Made by a program: the position numbers and the translations under genes. From Ammoniphilus sp. YIM 78166 (GTDB lineage: Bacteria; Bacillota; Bacilli; Aneurinibacillales; RAOX-1), in NCBI RefSeq assembly GCF_004522215.1, contig NZ_SDLR01000001.1:930001-994000 (forward strand): a stretch of 64,000 nt of DNA, in the 5' to 3' direction. The notes under the pieces are model-generated. The model was given only the letters and a program-made list of their open reading frames with translations. It did no database searches and was not told the DNA's origin. Every line of letters starts with the position of its first letter. Within the stretch, counting starts at the first letter, position 1. Below are positions 43,747-52,820 of this stretch, piece by piece.

Positions 43747-44760
43747 ATGCTGAATTTTGACAGGGAAAGGTTTTTACGCATCCAGCAAGGAGCTGTCGCT
43801 TTGAAGGAACAGATTGATGAAGTCATTGATCAGCTAAGCACAAAAGGATTCGAGAATCTATTTTTTATAGGTTCTGGTGGTGCGGCCATTCTCATGCAGC
43901 CAGCTGCTCATTTTCTGAGGAAGCATACTGATCTGCCTGTGTTTACCGAGATGGCTTCGGAACTTATGCTCCTGGACCTAGCGCAGTGCAATGGTAAGTC
44001 CTTAGTTGTGTTGCCTTCACTATCTGGGACCACAACAGAAACTATTGCAGCTGCCGAGTATTGTAAGGCAAAAGGGGCGGTGACGATATCGCTCGTAGGA
44101 CATGCCGGAACCCCTTTAGCTGAAGCGACAGACTATACATTTATTAACTTTGCGGAAGATGATACGTCTTGTGAATCTTTTTATCTGCAAACGTATTTGC
44201 TGGCTGCACGGATCCTGTATAACCGCGGGCAATTCTCTGACTATGAAAGGTTTGTAAGTGAAATGACAGCACTTCCTCCACTGTTGATTGGGGTAAAGGA
44301 AGCCACCGAAGAGAAGGCTAGGGAGTTTGCCGCGAAGTATAAGGACGAAGCCTATCATATTTTAGTTGGATCTGGTAATTCATGGCCGGAAACCTACTAC
44401 TATGGGATGTGTATCCTTGAAGAGATGCAGTGGATCAAAACAAGACCCGTCCATGCGTCTGACTTTTTCCACGGCACGTTAGAACTCGTCGAATCTGACA
44501 CCAGTCTTTTGCTGCTCAAAGGGGAAGACTCAACACGCCCATTAATGGAGCGAGTACAAAAATTCGCTGAAGGTTATACTAAAGAGTTGACGATCTTCGA
44601 TACAAAGGATTATGAACTTCCAGGGATATCGGATGACCTCCGTGGATATTTTTCACCCATCGTACTCGCAACCCTATTGGAACGAGTCAGCAGTCATCTG
44701 GAGAGGATAAGGAATCATCCCTTGACGACGAGAAGATATTATAGAAGAGTGAAGTATTAG
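43747..44760 (+). CDS. frlB: SIS-domain fructosamine-6-phosphate deglycase, FrlB-like (paralogue 1)
   Basis: The 337-residue protein has two SIS domains (NLFFIGSGGAAILMQPAAHF; YHILVGSGNSWPETYYYGM) and the ending LERIRNHPLTTRRYYRRVKY conserved in FrlB-type deglycases. These split 6-phosphofructosamines into glucose-6-phosphate and an amine. It stands alone between an FrlR operator and the frlR promoter. A second paralogue lies at 50415. The ATG follows CTGGAGG. Confidence 0.88.
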   Translation: MLNFDRERFLRIQQGAVALKEQIDEVIDQLSTKGFENLFFIGSGGAAILMQPAAHFLRKHTDLPVFTEMASELMLLDLAQCNGKSLVVLPSLSGTTTETIAAAEYCKAKGAVTISLVGHAGTPLAEATDYTFINFAEDDTSCESFYLQTYLLAARILYNRGQFSDYERFVSEMTALPPLLIGVKEATEEKAREFAAKYKDEAYHILVGSGNSWPETYYYGMCILEEMQWIKTRPVHASDFFHGTLELVESDTSLLLLKGEDSTRPLMERVQKFAEGYTKELTIFDTKDYELPGISDDLRGYFSPIVLATLLERVSSHLERIRNHPLTTRRYYRRVKY

Positions 44761-44764
44761 CCCC

Positions 44765-44814
44765 TTGACAGAATCGTCAGACTATTATAAACTAAACTCA
44801 AATCGGTATATACC
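44765..44814 (+). promoter_or_regulatory. frlR promoter with FrlR operator 2
   Basis: TTGACA (44765-44770), a 17-bp spacer and TAAACT (44788-44793) precede the palindrome GGTATATACC (44805-44814). Binding there would block transcription start or early elongation, so frlR is probably autorepressed. Confidence 0.65.
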
Positions 44815-44832
44815 AATCAGGAGTTGTAGAGT

Positions 44833-45570
44833 ATGAGTCGAATCCATCGTGAAGATGAGGATATCCCTTACTATAAGGTTCTAAAAGACAAGATTATAGA
44901 AGACATCGAGAGCGGAAAGCTAAACCATGGGGATAAGCTGCCATCTGAGAGGGAACTGGCTGAACAGTTCGGGATTAGCCGAATGACGGCGAGGCATACT
45001 CTTTCCATCTTAGAAAGAGAAGGGTTAGTGGAGCGCAGAGTCGGCGCGGGCACCTTTATCACCAACAAACGAATTGAATTAGACACCATTACGTTTAACA
45101 GCTTTTCCAAGAATATGCTGGGCAGAGGCTACATTCCAAGCACTAAGAAGCTATCTATTCAAAGAATTCCGGCAAAAGCAGTCTTAGCAAAGAAGCTTAG
45201 AATTTCTGAAGGGGAAGAGCTTATAGCAATCAAACGTCTGAGGCTCGTGAACGATACCCCGGTTGCCATCGAGGAATCCTGTATCCCTTATAAGTATTGT
45301 GTAGGCATTGAGGACTTGATCCAAGAGGATGCATCACTATACCAATTGCTAGAGGAGAAGTTTGGCATTGTGCTCGTCCGAGCACAGGAATATATGCAAG
45401 TCACCTTTTGCGACGAATCAGAAAGTAAACTGTTGCGAATTAAAACGGAAAGTCCATGCATTTTACTAGAGGCCGTGGCCTTTGACAAGGAGGAGCGAGA
45501 AATCGAGTTTTCCAGGTCTATCACGCGAAGTGATATCGTAAGATACTATTCGGAATTGCGCCTTAGATGA
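44833..45570 (+). CDS. frlR: GntR-family regulator of the fructosamine cluster (FrlR-like)
   Basis: The 245-residue protein has an N-terminal GntR winged helix (IEDIESGKLNHGDKLPSERE, FGISRMTARHTLSILEREGL, RRVGAGTFI) and a C-terminal UTRA ligand-binding domain of the HutC subfamily. B. subtilis FrlR has this architecture and binds phosphorylated fructosamines. Four GGTATATACC palindromes upstream of genes in this cluster are its likely operators. Confidence 0.92.
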   Translation: MSRIHREDEDIPYYKVLKDKIIEDIESGKLNHGDKLPSERELAEQFGISRMTARHTLSILEREGLVERRVGAGTFITNKRIELDTITFNSFSKNMLGRGYIPSTKKLSIQRIPAKAVLAKKLRISEGEELIAIKRLRLVNDTPVAIEESCIPYKYCVGIEDLIQEDASLYQLLEEKFGIVLVRAQEYMQVTFCDESESKLLRIKTESPCILLEAVAFDKEEREIEFSRSITRSDIVRYYSELRLR

Positions 45571-45590
45571 TTTTTGTTTTTTTAGAGGAA

Positions 45591-45604
45591 ATGGTATATA
45601 CCAT
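45591..45604 (+). promoter_or_regulatory. FrlR operator 3 (before frlO)
   Basis: ATGGTATATACCAT lies 67 bp upstream of the frlO start codon. Confidence 0.75.
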
Positions 45605-45670
45605 TAGTGCAAAGCCACTAGGTAACGGAATAATGCTGTAGCAATGAAAGAAAAAGAGGAGGGTTACATT

Positions 45671-46975
45671 TTGCTAAAACTAAACAAAAAATTAGCACTA
45701 GCCGCTACATTGATTTTTTCCTTACTCATCAACGGATGTTCCAGCACAACCTCGAATCCTCAGGATGCAGCAAAAGATGGACAGATCGAGTTAAAGTTTT
45801 TGCACAAGTGGCCTCAACCAGAATATGCTCCTTACTTTGATGAAGTAGTAAAGGACTTTGAGGAGAAAAATCCCCATATTAAGATCAAGATGGAAGCGGT
45901 TGCAGATGAGCCAATGAAGGATAAGCTCCGCGTGGTGATGGGGGGAGGAGCCGTGCCTGACATCACCTTCTCTTGGTCGGGTGAGTTTGCTCGAAAATTT
46001 GTCCGTTCGGGAGCAGCCCTGGATCTGACACCGCATCTGAACGCGGATCCGGAATGGAAGAACAGCTTTATCCCTGCCTCCTTACAGCCATTTACTTCGG
46101 ACGGTAAGAACTATGGGATCCCTCTTCGTTTCAATGGCAAGTTCTTTGTCTATAACAAAGAAATCTTTGATAAGCATGGATTACAAAAGCCGCAAACTTG
46201 GGACCAATTCTTGCAGGTTCTTGACCAATTAAAGCAAGCGGGTGAGACCCCTCTTATTCTAGGAAACGCCAGTCCTTGGGCTGCCATTCATTACCTAACG
46301 GGCCTAAATCAAAAAATGATCGACACGAATGTAAGAATGAAAGATTATAATCCGAGTTCCGGTGAATTTACGGATCCCGGTTATATTAAAGCGATGGAAT
46401 ATTTAAAAAACTTAGAGGTTAAAGGGTACTTCAACAGCAATGTGAATTCCAATTCGCATGACATGGCCTCCCAATTATTCTATACAGGAAAAGCGGCGAT
46501 CGTTTACCTGGAGTTAGAGGAGTTTCCTTTAGTAGAGGGTAGTCTCAATGCAGAGTGGGATTTCTTCCCAATGCCGGATATTACGGAAGGAAAAGGGAAT
46601 CCGAAATATATTACAGGGGCTCCAGATGGGTTTATTGTCTCTTCCAAAACAAAGTATCCAGAAGAAGCTCTGGCATTCTTGAAGTTCTTGACCAGCAAGG
46701 AAAATGCAGAAAAAATGGTGAAGCAAATTGGCTGGCCTAGCCCGATTGATGGGGCTACGAATCCGGACACTGCACTAAAGCATGTGGTCGAAGGCGTACA
46801 AGTTATGAAGACGGCAGAGGGAATGGCTGAGTGGTTAGATACCGATGTTCATGCCAAAGTGGCGGATGTCTATTTGACCAATATTCAGTTGCTTCTAGAC
46901 GGGTCAAAAACCCCTGAACAAATCATGAAAGAAGTTCAAGCCGTAGCACATGAAGTAGCGAAGGAAGTTAAATGA
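45671..46975 (+). CDS. frlO: fructosamine ABC transporter substrate-binding lipoprotein
   Basis: The 434-residue lipoprotein has a signal peptide with lipobox INGC, followed by a family 1 solute-binding domain (ELKFLHKWPQPEYAPYFDEV, PDITFSWSGEFARKF, GIPLRFNGKFFVYNKEIFDK). I prefer TTG 45671, since AGGAGGG lies 8 bp upstream; ATG 45644 would place that site inside the gene. It heads the frlO-N-M transporter and probably uses an MsmX-type ATPase encoded elsewhere, as no ATPase is present here. Confidence 0.88.
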   Translation: MLKLNKKLALAATLIFSLLINGCSSTTSNPQDAAKDGQIELKFLHKWPQPEYAPYFDEVVKDFEEKNPHIKIKMEAVADEPMKDKLRVVMGGGAVPDITFSWSGEFARKFVRSGAALDLTPHLNADPEWKNSFIPASLQPFTSDGKNYGIPLRFNGKFFVYNKEIFDKHGLQKPQTWDQFLQVLDQLKQAGETPLILGNASPWAAIHYLTGLNQKMIDTNVRMKDYNPSSGEFTDPGYIKAMEYLKNLEVKGYFNSNVNSNSHDMASQLFYTGKAAIVYLELEEFPLVEGSLNAEWDFFPMPDITEGKGNPKYITGAPDGFIVSSKTKYPEEALAFLKFLTSKENAEKMVKQIGWPSPIDGATNPDTALKHVVEGVQVMKTAEGMAEWLDTDVHAKVADVYLTNIQLLLDGSKTPEQIMKEVQAVAHEVAKEVK

Positions 46976-47034
46976 TTCTAAAGGGTTGGTCGCCTAAGTA
47001 GGCGGCCGGCCCCCTCCAAGGAGGGAGAAGGAAG

Positions 47035-47919
47035 TTGAACTCATATCAATCTGCTCGAGCCGCACTCCCTTACATTGTACCCGCACTCCTTCTTGTCCTG
47101 ATTTTCGTGTTTCTTCCGGTTTGCTTCAACCTTTATTACAGCATGTTCAGGTGGAACGCTTTTGAGATCAACCGGGTGTATGTAGGGTTAGAGTATTATG
47201 TGAGATTGTTTTCCGATCCAGTTTTTTATATCGCCTTAAAAAATAATGTCATCTACGCTGTGATCTCCATTCTATTTCAAGTCGGAGGTGGTCTCGTATT
47301 AGCTGCTGTACTGGAGGATAAGGTCATCCGAAGATGGCAAACGTTGTTTCGCACCATCTTTTTTATCCCCTCTGTAATATCCATTGCCGTAGTCGGGTTG
47401 ATGTGGCAATTACTGTACAATCCTGACATCGGTTTAATTAACGGAGCCCTGCGGGCAATCGGTCAGAATGAATGGGCGCACGCCTGGCTGGCGGATAGCA
47501 AAACGGCCATCTATGCTGTCGTAGCGGTATCTCAATGGCAATTTACTGGGTATATGACCATGCTATTCTTAATTGCCATGCATAAAATCCCTGGAGAATT
47601 ATATGAAGCATCCATGATTGATGGAGCCAATCGCATTCAAACCTTTTTTCATATTACGATACCACAGATCAAAGAAATGATTTTGGTAGGAACGATGATA
47701 ACAGTCATTGGCGCCTTTCGAGTATTTGATGAAGTCTACGTCATGACCTTCGGAGGACCCGGGCGTTCCACCGAGGTCATGGGTACAATGCTTTATCGGG
47801 CTGCCTTCCGTAATGATGAGATGGGGTACGCTTCCGCCATTGCGACCATTATCTTTGTGGTCACTCTATCCCTATCTTTACTGCAAATGAAGCTGGCGAA
47901 ATCTGGACAGGAGGACTAG
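47035..47919 (+). CDS. frlN: fructosamine ABC transporter permease
   Basis: The 294-residue protein has six membrane segments and the MalF-type EAA loop (YEASMIDGANRIQTFFHITIPQ). The TTG start follows GGGAGAAGGAAG. It pairs with the next permease, 6 bp downstream. Confidence 0.9.
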   Translation: MNSYQSARAALPYIVPALLLVLIFVFLPVCFNLYYSMFRWNAFEINRVYVGLEYYVRLFSDPVFYIALKNNVIYAVISILFQVGGGLVLAAVLEDKVIRRWQTLFRTIFFIPSVISIAVVGLMWQLLYNPDIGLINGALRAIGQNEWAHAWLADSKTAIYAVVAVSQWQFTGYMTMLFLIAMHKIPGELYEASMIDGANRIQTFFHITIPQIKEMILVGTMITVIGAFRVFDEVYVMTFGGPGRSTEVMGTMLYRAAFRNDEMGYASAIATIIFVVTLSLSLLQMKLAKSGQED

Positions 47920-47925
47920 GGCTTC

Positions 47926-48753
47926 ATGACGTTGAGAAATCGATTGTTTCAATCCGTGGTATTGATTTGGTTTTTGTTATACTCTATCGCCGTTGTTTAT
48001 CCTTTGATTTGGCTGATCATGAATGGCTTAAAATCGAATCGGGAGTTTTTCCTCGATACCTGGTCTTTACCTAAAGAATTGTTGTGGAGCAATTATGTCC
48101 TTGCTTGGAATGCGGGGGTAGGAAGGTTTTTTTTCAACAGCGTGTTCGTTACTGTTGTTTCGGTATTGCTTGTTTTGGTGCTCGGTTCCATGGCTGCATA
48201 CGGCCTGAGTCGTTTTCGCTTTAAGGGTGCTAATGTTCTCCTGATTATAATTCTTAGTGGCCTGATGTTGGCTCCGCAAGTGAGTTTGATTTCCTTGTAT
48301 AAAATGCTGCAGACCATTGGGCTTTACAATACGTATTGGGCATTAATTATTCCTTACGTAGCCTTTCAGTTGCCTTTTGCTATCTTCCTCATGAGATCTT
48401 ATTTTCTCTCAATCCCTAGAGAACTAGAGGAATCCGCGGTCATGGATGGCTGTAATACCTTCAAGGTTTACTGGCATATTATTCTTCCGATTGGCAAGCC
48501 CATCTTGGCTTCCGCCGCGCTGCTAACCGGGATGAACGTATGGAATGAGTTTATGTTTGCTTTGGTATTCGTCGAGGACACGGCCTTACGGACCATTCCC
48601 GTAGGATTAATGAATCTAAGAGCACAGCTCAATACCAATTTTGGCGTCCAGCTGGCGGGCTTAGCGATTTCAGCTTTTCCTATGATTATGGCATTTATGT
48701 TGTTCCAGAAACAATTTGTGCGAGGATTATCTGCTGGGAGTGTAAAGGGGTAG
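47926..48753 (+). CDS. frlM: fructosamine ABC transporter permease
   Basis: The 275-residue protein has six membrane segments and the MalG-type EAA loop (ELEESAVMDGCNTFKVYWHI). It forms the channel with FrlN. The FrlR operator at 48781 lies after it, suggesting a second transcription unit begins there. Confidence 0.9.
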   Translation: MTLRNRLFQSVVLIWFLLYSIAVVYPLIWLIMNGLKSNREFFLDTWSLPKELLWSNYVLAWNAGVGRFFFNSVFVTVVSVLLVLVLGSMAAYGLSRFRFKGANVLLIIILSGLMLAPQVSLISLYKMLQTIGLYNTYWALIIPYVAFQLPFAIFLMRSYFLSIPRELEESAVMDGCNTFKVYWHIILPIGKPILASAALLTGMNVWNEFMFALVFVEDTALRTIPVGLMNLRAQLNTNFGVQLAGLAISAFPMIMAFMLFQKQFVRGLSAGSVKG

Positions 48754-48780
48754 GCGGTGAGCCTTCCTCATCTTGAATAA

Positions 48781-48794
48781 TTGGTATATACCAA
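48781..48794 (+). promoter_or_regulatory. FrlR operator 4 (before frlC)
   Basis: TTGGTATATACCAA is a perfect palindrome 88 bp upstream of the epimerase start, between frlM and frlC. Confidence 0.75.
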
Positions 48795-48882
48795 ATGATG
48801 CAGGGGATGAGCGCATGGCCATAAGAGGAAGTCCGTCATCTTAAGTCGTGGCATGATAGTTTCTGTGATGGGAGGAGTAAGA

Positions 48883-49719
48883 ATGAACAGAATCTTAAGG
48901 TCTCAGCTTACAGGCATGAATTTTCATTATCTGCATTACCCTTTACCTTATTTTTTGGACGCCATGGCTCTTTACGGGTTTGAGAAGATCGAGCTGTGGG
49001 GGGCAGCGCCTCATCTTTATGTGGAAGATGCCTCGTTGTCGGAGATTCATCAGGTCAAGCAGGAAATCGTTCAGCGCGGATTAGAGGTCGTCTGTTTTAC
49101 GCCGGAGCAATGCATGTATCCGATTAATCTCGCGGCAAAAGAAAAGGAGATACGGGATCGAAGTCTTCGCTATTTTAAAAAGTCGATGGACATCAGTGTC
49201 GAACTTGAGTGCCCCATGGTCTTGGTTACCGCAGGCTGGGGCTATCGAAATGAACCGATGCAGGAAGCGTGGGATCGGGCGAAGGAGTCCTTGCATAATC
49301 TCTGCGACTATGCTGAGCAGCGGGGGTTGACTCTGGCCCTCGAGCCGTTATCGAGGGTGGAGTCCAATTTGATCACCGACCTTCCTACCTTGACAACTAT
49401 GTTGGATGCAATCTCTTCTCCTGCGTTAAAAGGAATGGTCGATACGGTTCCGATGGCCATGCTCGGAGAGGAACTAAGGAGTTATTTCGATAGGCTAGGC
49501 GACGACCTGATTCATATCCACTTTATAGACGGGAATCCTGGCGGTCATTTAGCCTGGGGGGATGGCTGTCTTCCCTTAGAGTCGCTGATGGAAACCTTAT
49601 GCGAAGTGAATTACACAGGGGCCCTGTCGTTGGAATTTACATCAGCCCAGTATCTCGAGAATCCGAATCTAGCAGTGGAAAAGAGCTTGAAACGGCTGGA
49701 GCCCTATCTGAGAACTTAA
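48883..49719 (+). CDS. frlC: sugar phosphate isomerase/epimerase, FrlC-like
   Basis: The 278-residue TIM-barrel protein has metal ligands in LALEPLSR, GMVDTVPM, HIHFIDGNPGGHL and LSLEFTS (AP endonuclease family 2 fold). In the E. coli frl operon FrlC interconverts fructoselysine and psicoselysine, which fits here. ATG 48883 follows GGGAGGAG. Confidence 0.85.
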   Translation: MNRILRSQLTGMNFHYLHYPLPYFLDAMALYGFEKIELWGAAPHLYVEDASLSEIHQVKQEIVQRGLEVVCFTPEQCMYPINLAAKEKEIRDRSLRYFKKSMDISVELECPMVLVTAGWGYRNEPMQEAWDRAKESLHNLCDYAEQRGLTLALEPLSRVESNLITDLPTLTTMLDAISSPALKGMVDTVPMAMLGEELRSYFDRLGDDLIHIHFIDGNPGGHLAWGDGCLPLESLMETLCEVNYTGALSLEFTSAQYLENPNLAVEKSLKRLEPYLRT

Positions 49720-49737
49720 GAAGGAGTCCCTATTAAG

Positions 49738-50400
49738 ATGTCTGAGCTAAAAGCAGTGATATTCGATTTTGACGGATTAATTATCGATACCGAGACCGTT
49801 TGGTTTGAGTGTTATAAGGAGGTTCTAGCTCGGTATCAGGTGAACTTTACGATTGAAATGTTTGCTCCCTTTATCGGTACCGAAGGCAATGTTTTTCATG
49901 AATCCCTTGCCCAACAAGTTGGGGAACAAGTAAAGATCGATGTCGTAAGGAGGCTTGTGGGGGACCTTCACCGGGAGAAGATGAAACAAGTCAGCCCTCG
50001 TGGAGGCGTCCGAAATTATTTGGAAGAAGCGAAGGAAATGGGACTAAAGATCGGTCTGGCCTCAAGTTCCGACCGTGAGTGGGTTGAAGGATTCCTCCGA
50101 AGACTTGAACTCCTTCCTTATTTTAGCGTGATGAAAACCGAGGAGGACGTGCAACACGTCAAGCCAGATCCGGAGCTTTACCTTCAAGCGATTGAAGCTC
50201 TTGGCTTACGTGCAGACCAAGCGTTTGCGTTTGAGGACTCGGTCAATGGGTTGAAGGCGGCTAAGGCGGCCGGGTTAATTTGCGTAATTGTTCCGAATCC
50301 GTCAACCGAGGGGCTAGTTTTTGAAGATTATGATTTGAGAATTCGTTCCATGGCAGATCAGTCGCTAGCTGAATTACTTAAAAAACTTCAATATGAATAA
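49738..50400 (+). CDS. HAD-family sugar phosphatase / beta-phosphoglucomutase-like
   Basis: The 220-residue protein shows HAD motif I (FDFDGLIIDTE), motif II (GLASSSDREWV), motif III Lys (HVKPDPELY) and motif IV (FEDSVNGLKAAKAAG). The cap is of the PGMB type. Known frl operons do not normally carry such an enzyme. It may recycle sugar phosphates made by the deglycases or act on a non-standard intermediate. It lies 18 bp after frlC and 14 bp before frlB2. Confidence 0.88.
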   Translation: MSELKAVIFDFDGLIIDTETVWFECYKEVLARYQVNFTIEMFAPFIGTEGNVFHESLAQQVGEQVKIDVVRRLVGDLHREKMKQVSPRGGVRNYLEEAKEMGLKIGLASSSDREWVEGFLRRLELLPYFSVMKTEEDVQHVKPDPELYLQAIEALGLRADQAFAFEDSVNGLKAAKAAGLICVIVPNPSTEGLVFEDYDLRIRSMADQSLAELLKKLQYE

Positions 50401-50414
50401 TGGAGGGGTTTACT

Positions 50415-51428
50415 TTGTTAAAATTTGATACTGAAATGTTCTATAAGCATGTGGGAGATGAAGCGTTAGCTCTTCGAGGACAAATTGAAGCGATCGTAGA
50501 TGAGGTGACGGCAAAAGGTTATAAAAATATTTTCCTGATTGGATCAGGCGGTACAATTGCCATGATGTATCCTTTTGAATATATCCTCAAATCTCAATCA
50601 ACAATCGAAGTTCATGCCGAAATTGCCGCGGAACTTCTAGTAATGAACCATAGGAAGCTCAGCAAGGATTCCGTATGCATCTTTGCTTCTGTGACTGGGA
50701 CGACAAAGGAAACTGTAGCTGCCGCCCAATATTGTAAGGACCAGGGGGCAACGACGATCGGTCTCGTTGCTATGCCAAATACGCCATTGGCCAACACGGT
50801 AGATTATTGCATTTCAACAGGGAGAGAAAAATACGCGTTTGATGTTTTCTTCATCCATCTCTATATGCTGACCTTCCGATTCATGCACAACCATGGTGAG
50901 TTCCCGGAATATGAACAGTTTGCCAAAGAAGTCGTCCGCCTTCCGGAAGGGATGGTGGCAGCCATGGAATCCTTCGATCAAAAAGCCGAGGCCTTTGCCA
51001 TCAAGCATAAGGATACCGCCTACCACATGCTGACTGGAGCGGGAATTCTCTGGGGGAATACGTATTCCTACGGCATGTGCATCCTCGAAGAGATGCAATG
51101 GATCCGCTCCAAGACGATCCATGCCGCAGAGTTTTTCCATGGTACGCTAGAATTATTAGAAAAGGATACGAGCTTGATCCTGTTCAAAGGGGAAGACGAA
51201 ACGCGGCCACTCGTGGACCGAGTAGAACGCTTTGCAGAAAATATCACTGATGAATTGTTTATTATTGATACCAAAGATTTTTCTCTTGACGGAATCAGCG
51301 AACCCTTCCGAAAGTTTTTTGCAGTCAGTGTGAACTGGGCGGTTCTGGGTCGTATCAGTGTGTTCCTTGAGCGGGAGCGTAATCATCCCCTCGAGACACG
51401 TAGATATTACCGCAAGATGGAGTATTAG
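50415..51428 (+). CDS. frlB: SIS-domain fructosamine-6-phosphate deglycase, FrlB-like (paralogue 2)
   Basis: The 337-residue protein is collinear with paralogue 1, with the same GSGGT/GAGILWGNTYSYGM SIS motifs, EEMQWIRSKTIHAAEFFHGTLEL segment and NHPLETRRYYRKMEY end. The two differ at many active-site-flanking positions (for example GSGGTIAMMYP against GSGGAAILMQP), so substrate preferences may differ. The TTG start follows ATGGAGGGG. It is coupled to the HAD gene upstream and the kinase downstream. Confidence 0.88.
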   Translation: MLKFDTEMFYKHVGDEALALRGQIEAIVDEVTAKGYKNIFLIGSGGTIAMMYPFEYILKSQSTIEVHAEIAAELLVMNHRKLSKDSVCIFASVTGTTKETVAAAQYCKDQGATTIGLVAMPNTPLANTVDYCISTGREKYAFDVFFIHLYMLTFRFMHNHGEFPEYEQFAKEVVRLPEGMVAAMESFDQKAEAFAIKHKDTAYHMLTGAGILWGNTYSYGMCILEEMQWIRSKTIHAAEFFHGTLELLEKDTSLILFKGEDETRPLVDRVERFAENITDELFIIDTKDFSLDGISEPFRKFFAVSVNWAVLGRISVFLERERNHPLETRRYYRKMEY

Positions 51429-51448
51429 GAGAAAAGGGAGGAAGCGGC

Positions 51449-52303
51449 ATGAAGGTCGTCGGGTTCGGAGATAATGTGGCTGACGTTTATATCCATACGA
51501 GAACAAGATATCCTGGCGGAAATTCCGTTAACTTTGCCGTCTATGCCAAGCAACTGGGGATACCTTCAGCCTATATGGGTGTTTTCGGTACAGATGAGAT
51601 TGCGGACTTCATTCAAAGGGAACTAAGAGAGATCGGTATCGATCTCTCCCACTGCGAACGGCGGGAAGGAGAAAACGGGATCGCTAAAGTAAATCTCGTG
51701 GATGGCGATCGCGTATTTGTTGGAGGAAATGGCGGGGGAATCTCCGTTCAGTGTCCGCTTCGCCTCACCCAGGATGGGCTAAGGTATCTAAGCGAATTTG
51801 ATCTTATTCACTCCGGTTGTTATGCAAATATGGAATCCGAACTTGCAAGACTAAGAGAACTTAACGGGTTGGTAGCTTTCGACTTTTCTGAAGAAGCGTC
51901 CCATCGTGAAGAGGCTTACTTGCAGCGAGTGTGTCCTTATATTGATTTTGCCTTGTTCTCGGGAAGCCAATTGCCGGATGAAGAAATCCAACAGCTCGTA
52001 GAGCGAGTTCGGGCGTATGGGGTGGTACACGTCCTAGTTACCAGAGGGGTAAAAGGTCCTTTGTTCTTCAGCAGTGGGAACGAGGTCTTTGAGGGGCGAG
52101 TCGAGTTGATTGATGCGGTGGATACCATGGGGGCAGGGGATTCTTTTCTAACAGCCTTTCTTATCCATCTCGTGCAAAACGGCTGGTCTAAGACCTCCGG
52201 CCCTTCATCTCAAGCCATTGAAGAAGGATTGAGAAAAGCCGCTACCTTCTCCGCCCAAACCTGCCTAATCGATGGTGCTTTTGGCCACGGGCAGAAGTAT
52301 TAG
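51449..52303 (+). CDS. frlD: fructosamine kinase, FrlD-like (PfkB family)
   Basis: The 284-residue sugar kinase has the PfkB N-terminal GGNSVNFAVYAKQLG and the C-terminal catalytic motif DTMGAGDSFLTAFL with Asp as base and GAGD anion hole. It phosphorylates the imported fructosamine at C6 before deglycation. It ends the operon, 3 bp before the second 28-nt repeat. AGGGAGGAAG precedes the ATG. Confidence 0.9.
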   Translation: MKVVGFGDNVADVYIHTRTRYPGGNSVNFAVYAKQLGIPSAYMGVFGTDEIADFIQRELREIGIDLSHCERREGENGIAKVNLVDGDRVFVGGNGGGISVQCPLRLTQDGLRYLSEFDLIHSGCYANMESELARLRELNGLVAFDFSEEASHREEAYLQRVCPYIDFALFSGSQLPDEEIQQLVERVRAYGVVHVLVTRGVKGPLFFSSGNEVFEGRVELIDAVDTMGAGDSFLTAFLIHLVQNGWSKTSGPSSQAIEEGLRKAATFSAQTCLIDGAFGHGQKY

Positions 52304-52305
52304 GG

Positions 52306-52333
52306 TGCCTGTCACTCCCCGGTTTTTGTCGAT
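52306..52333 (+). repeat. 28-nt dispersed repeat, copy 2
   Basis: GTGCCTGTCACTCCCC followed by GGTTTTTGTCGA, same orientation as copy 1. The two copies bracket the frl cluster. Confidence 0.8.
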
Positions 52334-52437
52334 GATGAGCTGAACCTGAGTGTTTTTCATTCAAAAGGCAAAAGGGAAGCGAATTGGTATCCTAGCCTGC
52401 CAGGGGAATGAATTTCATACTGGTGCGGAGGGACTCG

Positions 52438-52461
52438 CTTAAATTGCACATGCAATTTAAG
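52438..52461. repeat. 24-bp inverted repeat
   Basis: CTTAAATTGCA and TGCAATTTAAG are perfect 11-bp arms around CA. It lies 71 bp upstream of the 60-aa membrane protein gene and could be an operator. No promoter elements are clear. Confidence 0.5.
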
Positions 52462-52531
52462 TAACAAACCTAGTCCTCTATTAATCTAGCTACATATATT
52501 ATTACTAGATTAATAGAAAGGAGGGAAGACC

Positions 52532-52714
52532 ATGAATAAATTCTGGTCATACGTAGGTGGGTTAGCTGCAGGGCTAGTGATTTCCGCAACTACCTTCACA
52601 GGCACCTTCTTATCCGATTTCGGACCATTTTTTGACGTCGTTTCTCTACTTGTTGTGCTAGTTTTTGCTGGTGGACTTGTCTGGGAAGGCGTAAAGTCTA
52701 TGTTTAGAGATTAA
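52532..52714 (+). CDS. small membrane protein, 60 aa
   Basis: GAAAGGAGGG precedes the ATG. The product has two hydrophobic stretches (VGGLAAGLVISATTFTGTFL and VVSLLVVLVFAGGLVWEGV) and a short cytoplasmic tail. A terminator follows. I do not recognise the family. Confidence 0.65.
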   Translation: MNKFWSYVGGLAAGLVISATTFTGTFLSDFGPFFDVVSLLVVLVFAGGLVWEGVKSMFRD

Positions 52715-52721
52715 AAAATCT

Positions 52722-52750
52722 GAACTCCTGAGTAATCAGGAGTTCTTTTA
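52722..52750 (+). terminator. terminator of the 60-aa gene
   Basis: GAACTCCTG pairs with CAGGAGTTC, followed by TTTTAT. A second hairpin AGCCATC/GATGGCT lies at 52780-52798. Confidence 0.85.
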
Positions 52751-52820
52751 TCTGATTCAAGTAAATTCACTCAAGACATAAGCCATCTTTAGATGGCTGC
52801 TTTATAAAATTATTCCATTA

